In this document: in pieces, positions 28,714 to 37,413 of the stretch
How positions within the stretch are numbered: position 1 is the stretch's first letter
Layout of the letters: every line of letters starts with the position of its first letter
NCBI GenBank assembly: GCA_018267365.1
Contig: JAFDYQ010000010.1
Location: forward strand, 62,001-126,000
Length of the DNA stretch: 64,000 nt
Direction of reading: 5' to 3'
Source of the DNA: Bacteroidota bacterium
GTDB lineage: Bacteria > Bacteroidota > Bacteroidia > Chitinophagales > LD1
Translations under genes and position numbers: made by a program
Notes under the pieces: generated by a model
Told to the model about the DNA's origin: nothing
The model's input: the letters and a program-made list of their open reading frames with translations, nothing else
Database searches by the model: none

Positions 28714-30906
28714 ATGTCAAGTGCCAGAAAGAAAGCTGTAGAGACTGTGATCAACCGTGAGGTTGTAGCTCCTACGCTCGCGGGAACCAAGGTCTCCGAC
28801 TACTATGCCTCCAATGTTTTCACCGACAAGGCCATGCGCGACCACCTCTCTGACGATGCCTACAAGGCGGTAAAGGAGGCCATGAAGACCGGTAAGAAGA
28901 TCAGCCGCGAGGTATCAGAATCTGTGGCTCAAGGCATGAAAGCATGGGCTATGAGCAAGGGCGCTAACTCTTATACGCACTGGTTTCAGCCACTCACTGG
29001 CGCTACAGCAGAAAAGCACGATATGTTCTTTACCCCAAAGGGCGATGGCGCTATTGAGGTATTCAGCGGAGACGCGCTGGTGCAGCAGGAGCCTGATGCT
29101 TCTTCTTTCCCTAGTGGTGGTATCCGTGCTACTTTTGAGGCACGTGGCTACACAGCCTGGGATCCCAATTCGCCTGCCTTTATCATGGAGATAGGTGATG
29201 GCAAGACCCTCTGCATCCCTACCATCTTCATCTCCTACACTGGTGAGACACTTGACTATAAAGCACCGCTGCTAAAGTCCAGCCACTTCCTGGAGGAAGC
29301 TGCACTGCCGGTGGTGCATATGTTTGATAAGGACGCTACCCGCGTGACAGCTACGCTCGGCTGGGAGCAGGAGTACTTCCTGATAGACGAGGCACTGTTT
29401 TACAATCGTCCTGACCTGATGTTTACCGGCCGCACACTGGTGGGCTCCTCACCGGCCAAGGGCCAGCAGCTGGAGGACCACTACTTTGGTACGATCCCTG
29501 AGCGTGTGTATGCCTACATGCTCGACCTGGAGGTAGAGTGCCACAAGCTCGGTATACCTGTACGTACCCGCCACAATGAAGTAGCACCGGCACAGTTTGA
29601 GTGCGCACCGATGTTTGAGGAGGTGAATGTGGCTGTAGACCACAACCAGCTCCTGATGGACCTGATGGAGCGTGTAGCCCGCCGCCACAAGCTGCGCGTG
29701 CTCCTGCACGAGAAGCCATTTGCAGGGATCAACGGGTCCGGCAAGCATAACAACTGGTCTATGGGTACTGACACCGGCAAGAACCTTCTGAGCCCGGGCA
29801 AGACCCCAAAGAACAACATGCTCTTTCTTACCTTCTTTGTAAATGTACTGAAGGCTGTGAGCGAGCACGCTGACCTGCTGCGTGCAGCTATAGCCTCTGC
29901 CAATAATGATCATCGCCTCGGTGCCAACGAAGCACCTCCTGCTATTATCTCCGCCTTTATCGGCTCGTACATGAGCAATGTGCTCGATGAGGTAGAGAAG
30001 CGGGTAGCTGCCGGCAAATATGACGAACTGACCAACGCTAACCTGAAGCTGGACATACACAACAAGATACCTGACGTGATGCTCGATAATACTGACCGTA
30101 ACCGTACATCTCCTTTTGCCTTTACGGGCAATAAGTTTGAGTTCCGCGCGGTGGGATCATCTGCTAACTGTGCTCAGTCTATGACCGTGATGAACACTAT
30201 CATGGGTAACCAGCTGATCGCATTCAAGGCAGAGGTAGACAAGCTGATCAAAGACGGTGAGAGCAAGGATGGTGCTATCATGCGCGTGCTCCGTAGCTAT
30301 ATCGCCAGCTCAAAGGCTATCCGCTTTGAGGGTGATGGCTACTCTGAGGCATGGGAGAAGGAAGCTAAGAAGCGCGGTCTGAACAATGTGAAGACCACGC
30401 CGTATGCACTCGACTTCTACGTGAGCAAAAAGGCAAAGGACCTCTTCGTAAAGAATGGCATCTACTCTGAGCGTGAGCTGATAGCCCGCTACGATATCAT
30501 GAACCACAGCTATGTGCTGAAGATCGATATCGAGGCCAAGACACTGGCTGACCTGGCTACCAGCGTGATCGTACCGGCGGCGCTGGACTACCTCAATACC
30601 CTGATCACAAATATCAAGGGCCTGAAGGAAATAGGTATAGCTGCTACCGCTACCAAGGCACAGAAAGACCTGGCTACCCAGATAGCCGGCCACATCAATA
30701 AGATACAGGAAGGCGTAGCTAAGCTGGAAGCAGCTATGGCTACGGCACATAAAGCAAAGAGCGTATCAGACGAGGCGAAGGCATACTGCGACAAGGTGAA
30801 GCCTACTTTTGACCTGATCCGCGATGAAATAGATGCACTGGAGCTCATAGTAGATGACAATGTGTGGCCGCTGCCTAAGTACAGGGAGATGCTCTTCATC
30901 CGCTAG
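28714..30906 (+). CDS. glnN: Type III glutamine synthetase
   Basis: Makes glutamine from glutamate, ammonia and ATP; cytosolic. At 730 aa it is the long GSIII form typical of Bacteroidota and some cyanobacteria. Motifs: GWEQEYFLID (metal ligands), ARRHKLRVLLHEKPFAGINGSGKHNNWSMGTD split around the ammonia and ATP site, and NDHRLGANEAPPAIISAFIG. The C-terminal extension with long helices (IKGLKEIG ... KVKPTFDLIRDEIDALE) is characteristic of GSIII. It is monocistronic: its own -7 box upstream and a terminator 27 bp after the stop. Confidence 0.97.
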   Translation: MSSARKKAVETVINREVVAPTLAGTKVSDYYASNVFTDKAMRDHLSDDAYKAVKEAMKTGKKISREVSESVAQGMKAWAMSKGANSYTHWFQPLTGATAEKHDMFFTPKGDGAIEVFSGDALVQQEPDASSFPSGGIRATFEARGYTAWDPNSPAFIMEIGDGKTLCIPTIFISYTGETLDYKAPLLKSSHFLEEAALPVVHMFDKDATRVTATLGWEQEYFLIDEALFYNRPDLMFTGRTLVGSSPAKGQQLEDHYFGTIPERVYAYMLDLEVECHKLGIPVRTRHNEVAPAQFECAPMFEEVNVAVDHNQLLMDLMERVARRHKLRVLLHEKPFAGINGSGKHNNWSMGTDTGKNLLSPGKTPKNNMLFLTFFVNVLKAVSEHADLLRAAIASANNDHRLGANEAPPAIISAFIGSYMSNVLDEVEKRVAAGKYDELTNANLKLDIHNKIPDVMLDNTDRNRTSPFAFTGNKFEFRAVGSSANCAQSMTVMNTIMGNQLIAFKAEVDKLIKDGESKDGAIMRVLRSYIASSKAIRFEGDGYSEAWEKEAKKRGLNNVKTTPYALDFYVSKKAKDLFVKNGIYSERELIARYDIMNHSYVLKIDIEAKTLADLATSVIVPAALDYLNTLITNIKGLKEIGIAATATKAQKDLATQIAGHINKIQEGVAKLEAAMATAHKAKSVSDEAKAYCDKVKPTFDLIRDEIDALELIVDDNVWPLPKYREMLFIR

Positions 30907-30933
30907 TCTACACCTTACGATCCAACTAATATG

Positions 30934-30965
30934 GCCCTCAGCTCCAGAGCTGGGGGCTTTTTTGT
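30934..30965 (+). terminator. Rho-independent terminator of glutamine synthetase III
   Basis: GCCCTCAGCTC pairs (one G-T) with AGCTGGGGGC across a very short loop, followed by a run of T. Confidence 0.85.
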
Positions 30966-30998
30966 TAGCTGCAGTTTTATTGACTTAGTAGAAGCTTT

Positions 30999-31285
30999 AT
31001 GAAAATTCCGTATCAGATATTGGCGTTTTACTTATTCTCAAGCTGCAAAGTTTTGGCTAGGTTGCTCCTAAAGAGATCGTAAATAACATTAAACCACTTT
31101 ACCTCATCGACACTTCAGGTGTCGCTATTTCAAATACCTCACACAACTCGGGGTCCACAGGAAAATTTCCTGGTCACGGTAATTTGAAAGCCGTTCAGAT
31201 GGATAGGTCAAAAGACCTTGGGGATTACTACCTCAAACAGGAATATGGTCATCATTTAGACCGGAGGTGGGATATCCGTAAGTGA
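30999..31285 (+). pseudogene. Frameshifted remnant of a small lipoprotein gene
   Basis: ATG 30999 opens a 27-codon frame MKIPYQILAFYLFSSCKV with a lipoprotein signal and lipobox FSSC, ending at TAA 31080-31082. A second frame (-1) is open from 31061 to TGA 31283-31285: 74 codons with normal protein composition, including PLYLIDTSGVAISN and YYLKQEYGHHLDRRWDIRK, and no start codon near its beginning. The two frames overlap by about 20 bp, as expected if a one- or two-base indel split one gene. QEYGHH recalls the HEYGH segment near the C-terminus of some secreted Bacteroidota proteins, but the first His is Gln. The DNA looks more AT-rich than its neighbours. It could instead be a C-terminal fragment beside an unrelated signal peptide. 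Confidence 0.4.
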
Positions 31286-31294
31286 AAAATATGC

Positions 31295-31975
31295 TTACAG
31301 CACTACCCCCGGTGCTACCTCCAGCGTGCGCGGATGGAAGGTACGCGGGTCCAGTTTAGGGAGGTTAGGCAGTGGCGTCTTGATCTTGTCTTGTTTCATT
31401 TGTTTTTTGACGAAGTCCACTTCTGTCACTTTGATAGGTGCATCTTCTTCATTGGTGTTGTACTCGGTTCCTTTGTAGTATTGTACTATCCATTCTTTCT
31501 CCTTATTGCGCCAGGCCAGTTTGTACTGTGCGGTCCACTGTACGGATACACCACCGGCATAGTTGAGGATGATCTGATTGCCATCGGTGTGTAGCGGTCC
31601 GTCTATAGTATTAGCTATCGGGTCTCCTTCGCCGTTGTTATTGCGCAGCACGATACTATCCGATTTCATATTAAATACGAGTGAGTCATTGGCCTTGCCA
31701 AACAGTACTACCAGTATGCGTGGATTGCCGTTGAACTTGGTATCAAAGTGATTGGTATTGAGATAGTCTGTGCCAGCCTGATAGACTATTACATAGTCTT
31801 CATACAGGTCATTATTAAAATCTCCGGAGTCTATCAGGGCTACGTCCCAGTTTCGCGGCTGGAAAGCGTCATAGCCCTTACCTTCCTGCAGGATGGTGGG
31901 AGAGGGGATCTTTTGAGCAAATGCCGAAAGTGTCAGCGTACAAAGTGCAAGAGCGAGCAGGGTAATGCGATTCAT
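31295..31975 (-). CDS. Secreted protein of unknown function
   Basis: A 226-aa protein with a signal peptide (MNRITLLALALCTLTLSAFAQ, cut about residue 20). Early on it holds DVALIDSGDFNNDLYEDYVIVYQ, the kind of acidic calcium-type loop seen in FG-GAP/VCBS repeats, then a beta-rich body (PRILVVLFGKANDSLVF, DSIVLRNNNGEGDP) and a basic, proline-rich C-terminus. No sorting domain, so probably periplasmic. Upstream it has both a normal -7 box and a 16-mer shared with the region before the ECF sigma gene, hinting at control by that sigma factor. Confidence 0.8.
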   Translation of the reverse strand: MNRITLLALALCTLTLSAFAQKIPSPTILQEGKGYDAFQPRNWDVALIDSGDFNNDLYEDYVIVYQAGTDYLNTNHFDTKFNGNPRILVVLFGKANDSLVFNMKSDSIVLRNNNGEGDPIANTIDGPLHTDGNQIILNYAGGVSVQWTAQYKLAWRNKEKEWIVQYYKGTEYNTNEEDAPIKVTEVDFVKKQMKQDKIKTPLPNLPKLDPRTFHPRTLEVAPGVVL

Positions 31976-31995
31976 GTCTGGTGTTTGATGATCAG

Positions 31996-32003
31996 CAAAG
32001 GTA
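31996..32003 (-). promoter_or_regulatory. Probable -7 box of the 226-aa secreted protein
   Basis: Minus-strand TACCTTTG fits TAnnTTTG, 20 nt before the ATG at 31975. No -33 TTG. Confidence 0.45.
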
Positions 32004-32018
32004 ACGGAGAAAGGGAGA

Positions 32019-32050
32019 ATTAATTATAGACCGGGTCGTTAAAAAGTGTG
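32019..32050 (-). promoter_or_regulatory. Candidate ECF-sigma promoter motif, copy 1
   Basis: Minus strand: CACACTTTTTAACGAC (32050-32035), 10 nt, then ATTAAT (32024-32019). The 16-mer is identical to one at 33197-33182, upstream of the sigma factor gene, and both are followed at 9-10 nt by ATTAAT. This copy lies 44 bp upstream of the secreted protein gene. Confidence 0.45.
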
Positions 32051-32209
32051 GATTGACCTAATGGTACGCTTTGCGAAATGCATCATAACCGCAAAACGCG
32101 AAAGGTTTTGTAATGATTTCAGATGATCAATCGCAGAAGTCTGAGGATATTGTCCGTCCATAGGAGTCTCTTGAGCAAGAAGCAAATGTGACGATCTATT
32201 GAAGGAGAA

Positions 32210-32533
32210 CTACCACTCCTTGCATTTCTGAGAGAGTCTCCGCTTGAACTCATCACGCTCCTCGGGCGTCATGTTTTGCATCTTCATCTTGACACGTTCT
32301 TTCCAGAACTTGTTCTTACCGCTATTGGCCCAGCGGAAGCCAAAACCGCCAAAGAGGATACGCGATATGACCAGCAGGCAGAGCGCCTGCGTGTAGGTGA
32401 TAAACTTCAGCCCAAAGATGTCAGGCATAGTGATATTCCAGATATACTGGAACGCGTATACGAAAAACAGGAAGCCCACTACGGCCAGTGCGCCTATCCC
32501 TATCCCTTTTCCTATGAGCTTTGAGCGATCCAT
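32210..32533 (-). CDS. Small membrane protein encoded after the ECF sigma factor
   Basis: A 107-aa protein with two predicted membrane helices (about residues 12-32 and 47-65: GIGALAVVGFLFFVYAFQYIW and TYTQALCLLVISRILFGGF) and a basic cytoplasmic tail with the motif QNMTPEERDEFKRRL. Proteins of this plan are often found directly downstream of ECF sigma genes in Bacteroidota. It starts 5 bp after the sigma stop, so one operon. A role in holding or sensing for the sigma factor is possible but inferred; it is not a recognised anti-sigma domain. Confidence 0.78.
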   Translation of the reverse strand: MDRSKLIGKGIGIGALAVVGFLFFVYAFQYIWNITMPDIFGLKFITYTQALCLLVISRILFGGFGFRWANSGKNKFWKERVKMKMQNMTPEERDEFKRRLSQKCKEW

Positions 32534-32538
32534 ACTTT

Positions 32539-33138
32539 TTATGATTGCTGAAATAGTTCTTCGTACAGAGACTGGAGTTCGTTTCGTAGAAACATCACTG
32601 CATACCTTTTGCGCGAAAGCAGGGTATTTACATTAGCACCCGTGATCTCTGCGATCTCAGCAAAACTTTTGTCCTCCAGCTCGTGCATGATAAAGACCTC
32701 GCTCTGCTCTTTTGGCAGTTTCTTGAGGCTCTCGGTGATGGTCTGCATGATCAGGTCGTTCATCATCTTGCCCTCTGCAGTGCCATCGTGAGATGGGAGC
32801 ATGTCTGCGAGAGATAGTGTATCGCCATCATCTTTGTATCCGAATGTCTGGTCTTCCAGCAGTTCGGGGCGCTTCTTGCGATAAAAGTCAGTGATCCTGT
32901 TGCGCGCTACGGTGAAGAGCCATGACGCTACCTGCTCTACAGGCTTCATGACACGAAATGTATTGACAAACTCGTACATCACATCCTGCAGGATATCCTC
33001 AGCATCCTCAGTAGTAGGTACGCGTTGCTTGATAAAATTGAGTAGCCTCTTACTTTCTTTGGAGAAAGTCTGAACGATCTTGACGTTACTTTGGTCGGAG
33101 GCCATTGGGAGGGTTAAAGTAGTCATTTTGCTTGGCAT
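32539..33138 (-). CDS. ECF-type RNA polymerase sigma factor
   Basis: A 199-aa sigma-70 family factor with region 2 (TTEDAEDILQDVMYEFVNTF, then VASWLFTVARNRITDFYRKK) and region 4 (LPKEQSEVFIMHELEDKSFAEIAEITGANVNTLLSRKRYA, a helix-turn-helix binding the -35 element). ATG 33138 is chosen; ATG 33126 and 33105 are also in frame, and the longest frame to 33219 would cover the shared upstream 16-mer, which argues against it. Operon with the downstream small membrane protein. The 16-mer upstream suggests self-activation. Confidence 0.92.
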   Translation of the reverse strand: MPSKMTTLTLPMASDQSNVKIVQTFSKESKRLLNFIKQRVPTTEDAEDILQDVMYEFVNTFRVMKPVEQVASWLFTVARNRITDFYRKKRPELLEDQTFGYKDDGDTLSLADMLPSHDGTAEGKMMNDLIMQTITESLKKLPKEQSEVFIMHELEDKSFAEIAEITGANVNTLLSRKRYAVMFLRNELQSLYEELFQQS

Positions 33139-33166
33139 GAATTGATATGTTAGACGACCACGTGTG

Positions 33167-33197
33167 ATTAATATTGTAGTAGTCGTTAAAAAGTGTG
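33167..33197 (-). promoter_or_regulatory. Candidate ECF-sigma promoter motif, copy 2 (sigma gene)
   Basis: Minus strand: CACACTTTTTAACGAC (33197-33182), 9 nt, then ATTAAT (33172-33167), about 30 bp upstream of ATG 33138. Same arrangement as copy 1 at 32019-32050. Confidence 0.45.
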
Positions 33198-33235
33198 CCA
33201 ACACGTATTTTTGTGACATTATGGCATCAAGCCCA

Positions 33236-33312
33236 CCTAAATCCTCCCAAAGGGAGGACTTAATACAAAACTGCTAGGATAGCTTAAAGTCCCCTTTTGG
33301 GGATTTAGGGGC
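33236..33312. repeat. Inverted pair of intergenic palindromes (copies A and B)
   Basis: Copy A (33236-33262) is CCTAAATC then stem CCTCCC-aaa-GGGAGG then ACTT. Copy B (33284-33312) is the reverse orientation with stem CCCC-tttt-GGGG and flanks AAAGT and ATTTAGGGGC. The flanks are shared and the stems differ but stay complementary. The pair lies between the sigma gene promoter and the ABC transporter. Confidence 0.8.
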
Positions 33313-33352
33313 TGCGGTTTGATTTGATAGAGTTATTCCTATTTTTACTCTG

Positions 33353-35146
33353 ATGGAAAGAAAGTTGCTACTGGAGGTGAAGAACCTCGTGACGGAATTT
33401 AAGACCGACGATGGCTATGTCAAGGCGGTCAATGATGTAAGCTTTAACCTCTACCGTGGCGAAACGGTAGGTATAGTAGGGGAGTCCGGCTCCGGCAAAT
33501 CTGTGACCTCTCTCTCTATCATGAGTCTGATACCGAATCCGCCGGGCCGTATAGCCTCGGGGCAGATCATCTACCACGCCAAGGATGGCCGTACCGTGGA
33601 TCTGACCAAGATACCAGAGGCGGAGATGAGGAAATTCAGAGGTGATGAGATCGCCATGATCTTTCAGGAGCCGATGACCTCTCTGAATCCTGTCTTCACC
33701 TGTGGCGACCAGGTGATGGAGGCCATCATCCTGCATCAGAAGAAGACCAAACAAGAGGCGCGCGACCTGACTCTCAAGATGTTTGAAAAGGTACGCCTGC
33801 CGGATCCGGCCCGCGTGCTGGACGCCTATCCGCACCAGCTCTCGGGCGGCCAGAAGCAGCGCGTGATGATAGCTATGGCTATGAGCTGCAATCCAAGTAT
33901 CCTGATAGCCGATGAGCCTACCACTGCACTGGATGTGACCGTACAGGCTACGATCCTGGACCTGATGAACCAGCTGCGCCATGAGATAGACTCTTCGGTC
34001 ATATTTATCACACACGACCTGGGGGTGATAGCGGAGATAGCAGATGATGTGATCGTAATGTATAAGGGCAAGATCGTAGAGCAGGGCTCTGTGATGGATA
34101 TCTTTAGCAATCCGAAGCATCCCTACACCCGCAGCCTGCTGGCCTGCCGCCCGCCGCTGCAGACACGCCTGAGGAAACTACCCACTGTGGTAGACTTCAT
34201 GCGTGAGGAGAATGGACAGATCATAGAGCTGCCTACTACAGTAAAGGAAGCAATAGACAAGAACGTGATCACGCAGGCGGAGACAGACCGCCGCAGGGAA
34301 GACCTGCTCAGCCGCAAGCCAATACTCGAGATCAAAGGATTGCAAACCTGGTTTCCTACCAAGCACGACTTTTTTGGAAGGGTGACAGGATATGTGAAGG
34401 CCGTGGATGATGTGAGCTTCAATGTACATGAGGGCGAAACGGTGGGCCTGGTAGGGGAGTCCGGCTGCGGCAAGACAACGCTGGGTCGTACCATTCTCCG
34501 CCTGGCACCAGCTACAGGTGGTCAAGTATTATTTGAAGGGCGGAACGTACTGGACCTGCCAGCCAATGAACTGAAAGACCTGCGCCGCCACATGCAGATC
34601 ATATTCCAGGATCCGTACTCCTCTCTCAACCCACGTATGAGTATCGGTGCAGCTATACAGGAGCCGATGAGTGTGCACGGCATACATGCCAATGAAGTAC
34701 AGCGTAAAGAAAAAGTGCTGGAGCTACTGGCCAAGGTGAATATGAGACCCGAGCACTACTATCGTTATCCGCATGAGTTCTCCGGTGGACAGCGGCAGCG
34801 TATCTGTATAGCCCGTGCTCTGGCGCTGAACCCTAAGTTTATCATCTGTGATGAATCTGTATCTGCGCTGGACGTATCGGTACAGGCGCAGGTGCTGAAC
34901 CTCCTGATACAACTGCGGGAGGAGTTTAAGTTTACATACATCTTCATCTCTCACGATCTCTCTGTGGTCAAATTTATGAGTGACCGGATGGTGGTGATGA
35001 ATAAGGGCAAGATAGAAGAGATGGGGCCATCTGATGAGATCTATAACAACCCTCAGAAGGAATATACCCGCAAGCTGATCAATGCGATCCCTAAGGGAGA
35101 GCTGGAGGATATCAGGAAGCGGATGAGCGTGACAGTCGGCCCCTAA
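33353..35146 (+). CDS. Fused dual-ATPase ABC transporter protein (peptide/nickel type, DppD-DppF fusion)
   Basis: A 597-aa cytosolic ATPase subunit with two nucleotide-binding domains. NBD1 has Walker A GESGSGKS (residues 43-50), Q-loop [10 protein letters not shown], signature LSGGQKQR and Walker [16 protein letters not shown]2 has Walker [10 protein letters not shown] (from about residue 367), [19 protein letters not shown] and [12 protein letters not shown]. Both carry the C-terminal oligopeptide/dipeptide-type extension ([31 protein letters not shown]). This is the GsiA/YejF-like fused form. No permease or binding protein is adjacent. The stop codon lies inside an intergenic palindrome (copy C). 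Confidence 0.95.
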   Translation: MERKLLLEVKNLVTEFKTDDGYVKAVNDVSFNLYRGETVGIVGESGSGKSVTSLSIMSLIPNPPGRIASGQIIYHAKDGRTVDLTKIPEAEMRKFRGDEIAMIFQEPMTSLNPVFTCGDQVMEAIILHQKKTKQEARDLTLKMFEKVRLPDPARVLDAYPHQLSGGQKQRVMIAMAMSCNPSILIADEPTTALDVTVQATILDLMNQLRHEIDSSVIFITHDLGVIAEIADDVIVMYKGKIVEQGSVMDIFSNPKHPYTRSLLACRPPLQTRLRKLPTVVDFMREENGQIIELPTTVKEAIDKNVITQAETDRRREDLLSRKPILEIKGLQTWFPTKHDFFGRVTGYVKAVDDVSFNVHEGETVGLVGESGCGKTTLGRTILRLAPATGGQVLFEGRNVLDLPANELKDLRRHMQIIFQDPYSSLNPRMSIGAAIQEPMSVHGIHANEVQRKEKVLELLAKVNMRPEHYYRYPHEFSGGQRQRICIARALALNPKFIICDESVSALDVSVQAQVLNLLIQLREEFKFTYIFISHDLSVVKFMSDRMVVMNKGKIEEMGPSDEIYNNPQKEYTRKLINAIPKGELEDIRKRMSVTVGP

Positions 35147-35186
35147 ATCCCTGCCTACCGTCAGGCAGGCCCAAAGGGGACTTGAA
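35140..35186. repeat. Palindromic repeat copy C overlapping the ABC transporter stop codon
   Basis: CCCCTAAATCCC ... AAAGGGGACTTGAA with a 19-bp insertion in the loop, itself a palindrome (TGCCTACCGTCAGGCAGGC, 35152-35170). The TAA of CCCCTAAATC is the stop codon of the ABC transporter gene (35144-35146). Confidence 0.8.
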
Positions 35187-35197
35187 TACAGTCAGTG

Positions 35198-35228
35198 TTG
35201 CGATTAGTGATACTTAGTGTTATCTTCG
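35198..35228 (+). promoter_or_regulatory. Promoter of the Uma2 gene
   Basis: TTG at 35198-35200, 20-nt spacer, TATCTTCG at 35221-35228 (one mismatch to TAnnTTTG). Four bases separate the box from ATG 35233, so the transcript may be leaderless. Confidence 0.5.
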
Positions 35229-35232
35229 TGTC

Positions 35233-35778
35233 ATGCGCTCGCTGAAATACGATCCACCATCCTATACCGTGGCCGACTACAATATGTGGGAGGGCCAATG
35301 GGAGCTGATAGACGGCATCCCTTATGCTATGAGTCCATCGCCTGTGCATGCCCATCAGCGTATGGCAAAGGCCATCATGCGGGAAATGGATAGAGAGCTG
35401 GAGGCTACTGTATCCGCTTGTGGTGACTGTGAGGTCGTATATGAGCTGGACTGGGTAATCAGTAAGGATACTGTGGTGAAACCAGATCTGGCTGTAGTAT
35501 GCAATCATGAAGGAGATTTTATTAATAAAGCGCCGATCATAATCGTGGAGGTGCTTTCTCCTTCCACGGCTCTTAAAGACCGTCAGACCAAGCATGATAT
35601 ATATGCCCACCTAGGCGTAAGATATTATATCATAGCTGATCCCAGGGCGTACACTTACACTGTATACGAGCTGATCGGTGAAAAATATGAAGCAATCAAT
35701 ACCACAAGCTTTCTCATTCATGAAGGGTGTACCATCACGATTGATTTGAATGCAGTGATGATAGGCCTGCAAGCCTAA
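35233..35778 (+). CDS. Uma2-family restriction endonuclease-like protein (DUF820)
   Basis: A 181-aa protein of the PD-(D/E)xK nuclease superfamily. The segment VKPDLAVVCN followed by IIIVEVLSPSTALKDRQTK gives the D...ExK-like core (Asp about residue 89, Glu about 107), and YTVADYNMWEGQWELIDG is the usual Uma2 N-terminus. Family members are spread by gene duplication and transfer, mostly in cyanobacteria and Bacteroidota, with no settled role. It lies alone between the ABC ATPase and GH3 genes with its own promoter. Confidence 0.88.
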   Translation: MRSLKYDPPSYTVADYNMWEGQWELIDGIPYAMSPSPVHAHQRMAKAIMREMDRELEATVSACGDCEVVYELDWVISKDTVVKPDLAVVCNHEGDFINKAPIIIVEVLSPSTALKDRQTKHDIYAHLGVRYYIIADPRAYTYTVYELIGEKYEAINTTSFLIHEGCTITIDLNAVMIGLQA

Positions 35779-35837
35779 TTCTTTCACTTCGTTTACTTTG
35801 ATTTCTATTAGTTTTCCATTCAAAGAAATTTGGGTCG

Positions 35838-37328
35838 ATGGTTCCATTTAGTTTACGAGGTCAGAGCAGGGCGATACGTGACCAGAAGCGGGTTTTGCGC
35901 AAGCTCCTGACCACTGCCTTTGCTACTGAGTTTGGTGTGCAGCATGGCTTCTTTGATGTGCTGAACCATCAGGACATGATGGAGGAGTTTCGCCGCAGGG
36001 TCCCGGTACATACCTATAGCGATATGGCTGTGTGGTGGGACCGGGCGCGGAAGGGCGAAAGGGACATCACCTGGAAGGGGATCATCAAATACTTTGCACT
36101 CAGCTCAGGGACCTCGGAGGGGGCCAGTAAATATGTACCCGTGTCAAAGCATATGATACGTGCCATACAGCGCTCGAGCCTGAAGCAATACGCCTCTATA
36201 CTCAAGGACAAAGAAGTGCCGGTGTCGGTCTTCAGCCACAGCTCTGTGATGATGGGTAGCAGTACCAACCTGCGCTATGTGGGGTCGCATCAGGAGGGTG
36301 ACCTGAGCGGTATCGTGACCACGCGGATCCCCCTTTGGTTTGAGGCCTTTGTCAAGCCAGGTGTGCAGACGCGCAGGATGGCCTGGCAGGATAAGATACA
36401 CGCCATAGCAGATCAGGCCCGCGACTGGGATGTGTCTATGATAGGCGGTGTGCCGGCCTGGATCATCATGCTCTTTGAGGAGATGTGTGAGAAGTATCAT
36501 GTAGAGTCTATCCATGAGATATGGCCACACCTGAAGGTGTACTTTCATGGTGGAGTGGCTATCACCCCTTATCTGACGGCGCTGCGCTCCTTCTTTAGAG
36601 AGGAGGTCTTTCTCTTTGAGACCTATCTGGCGTCGGAGGGGTTCTTTGCCTATCAGAGCAGGCTGCACGCAGAGGGTATGAAGCTGATAGCTAACAACGG
36701 CATTTTCTTCGAGTTTATCCCCTTCACAGAGGAGTACTTTGATGAGGAGGGCAATCTGCGGAGCCGCTATCCTAAGACACATCATGTGGAGGAGATAGTG
36801 GAGGGTCAGGAGTATGCCATGGTGATCTCTACCTGCTCCGGGGCCTGGCGCTACCTGATAGGAGATACGGTACGTTTTGAATCGCTGAAGCATATGGAGA
36901 TATCTATCACAGGCCGGACCAAGCACTACCTGAGCCTCTGCCAGGAGCACCTCTCGGTAGAGAATATGAATGACGCGCTGGCAGCTACTGCAGCGGCCTT
37001 TGGCGTGCAATGCCAGGAGTACTGCGTGGCGGGGATCAAACTGGATGCCGGCTTTGCGCATGAGTGGTATGTGAGTATAGATAAGGAGGTGAACCGTGAG
37101 TCCTTTACCCGGATGCTGGATGATAAGCTCAGGGAACTGAATGATGACTATGCTACTGAGCGGGAATATGCCCTCAAAAAGATAAGCGTACGTTTTCTGC
37201 CTAATGAGGCCTTCACAAGTTTCCTGGCAGAACTAGGCAAACAAGGCGCTCAGGTCAAGTTTCCGAGGGTCATAAAAGGGGGGCAATATTACCGTTGGTT
37301 GGATTTTTTGCAAAAAAATCTATTTTGA
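35838..37328 (+). CDS. GH3-family protein (acyl-adenylate/amidosynthetase fold)
   Basis: A 496-aa protein of the GH3 family, known in plants for joining amino acids to auxin or jasmonate by way of an acyl-adenylate. Bacterial members are common in Bacteroidota and have no defined substrate. Evidence: IKYFALSSGTSEGASKYVPVS (the ATP-binding SSGTS loop), MIGGVPAWIIMLFEE, FLFETYLASEGFFAYQ, FFEFIPFTEEYF, and a C-terminal domain from STCSGAWRYLIGDTVRFES. Length is slightly below the plant forms. It begins 59 bp after Uma2; a relation is not apparent. Confidence 0.92.
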   Translation: MVPFSLRGQSRAIRDQKRVLRKLLTTAFATEFGVQHGFFDVLNHQDMMEEFRRRVPVHTYSDMAVWWDRARKGERDITWKGIIKYFALSSGTSEGASKYVPVSKHMIRAIQRSSLKQYASILKDKEVPVSVFSHSSVMMGSSTNLRYVGSHQEGDLSGIVTTRIPLWFEAFVKPGVQTRRMAWQDKIHAIADQARDWDVSMIGGVPAWIIMLFEEMCEKYHVESIHEIWPHLKVYFHGGVAITPYLTALRSFFREEVFLFETYLASEGFFAYQSRLHAEGMKLIANNGIFFEFIPFTEEYFDEEGNLRSRYPKTHHVEEIVEGQEYAMVISTCSGAWRYLIGDTVRFESLKHMEISITGRTKHYLSLCQEHLSVENMNDALAATAAAFGVQCQEYCVAGIKLDAGFAHEWYVSIDKEVNRESFTRMLDDKLRELNDDYATEREYALKKISVRFLPNEAFTSFLAELGKQGAQVKFPRVIKGGQYYRWLDFLQKNLF

Positions 37329-37365
37329 CCTCTATTTATTTGGTTATACGTATTAATCAGTTAAC

Positions 37366-37394
37366 TTGGGCTTTACCTGAGAGGCGTACATTTG
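37366..37394 (+). promoter_or_regulatory. Strong promoter for the 47-aa ORF (and perhaps the histidine kinase)
   Basis: TTG at 37366-37368, 18-nt spacer, TACATTTG at 37387-37394. Both elements match the Bacteroidota consensus. Transcription would start near 37400, before ATG 37414. Confidence 0.7.
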
Positions 37395-37413
37395 TCCATG
37401 CAAAAACCGAGAC

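Noticed and set aside
33368..34120. 250-codon minus-strand frame opposite the ABC ATPase
   Set aside because: Shadow of the first nucleotide-binding domain.
36144..37061. 305-codon minus-strand frame opposite GH3
   Set aside because: Antisense shadow of a well-supported GH3 gene; composition rich in His, Leu and Arg as expected for a reverse frame.
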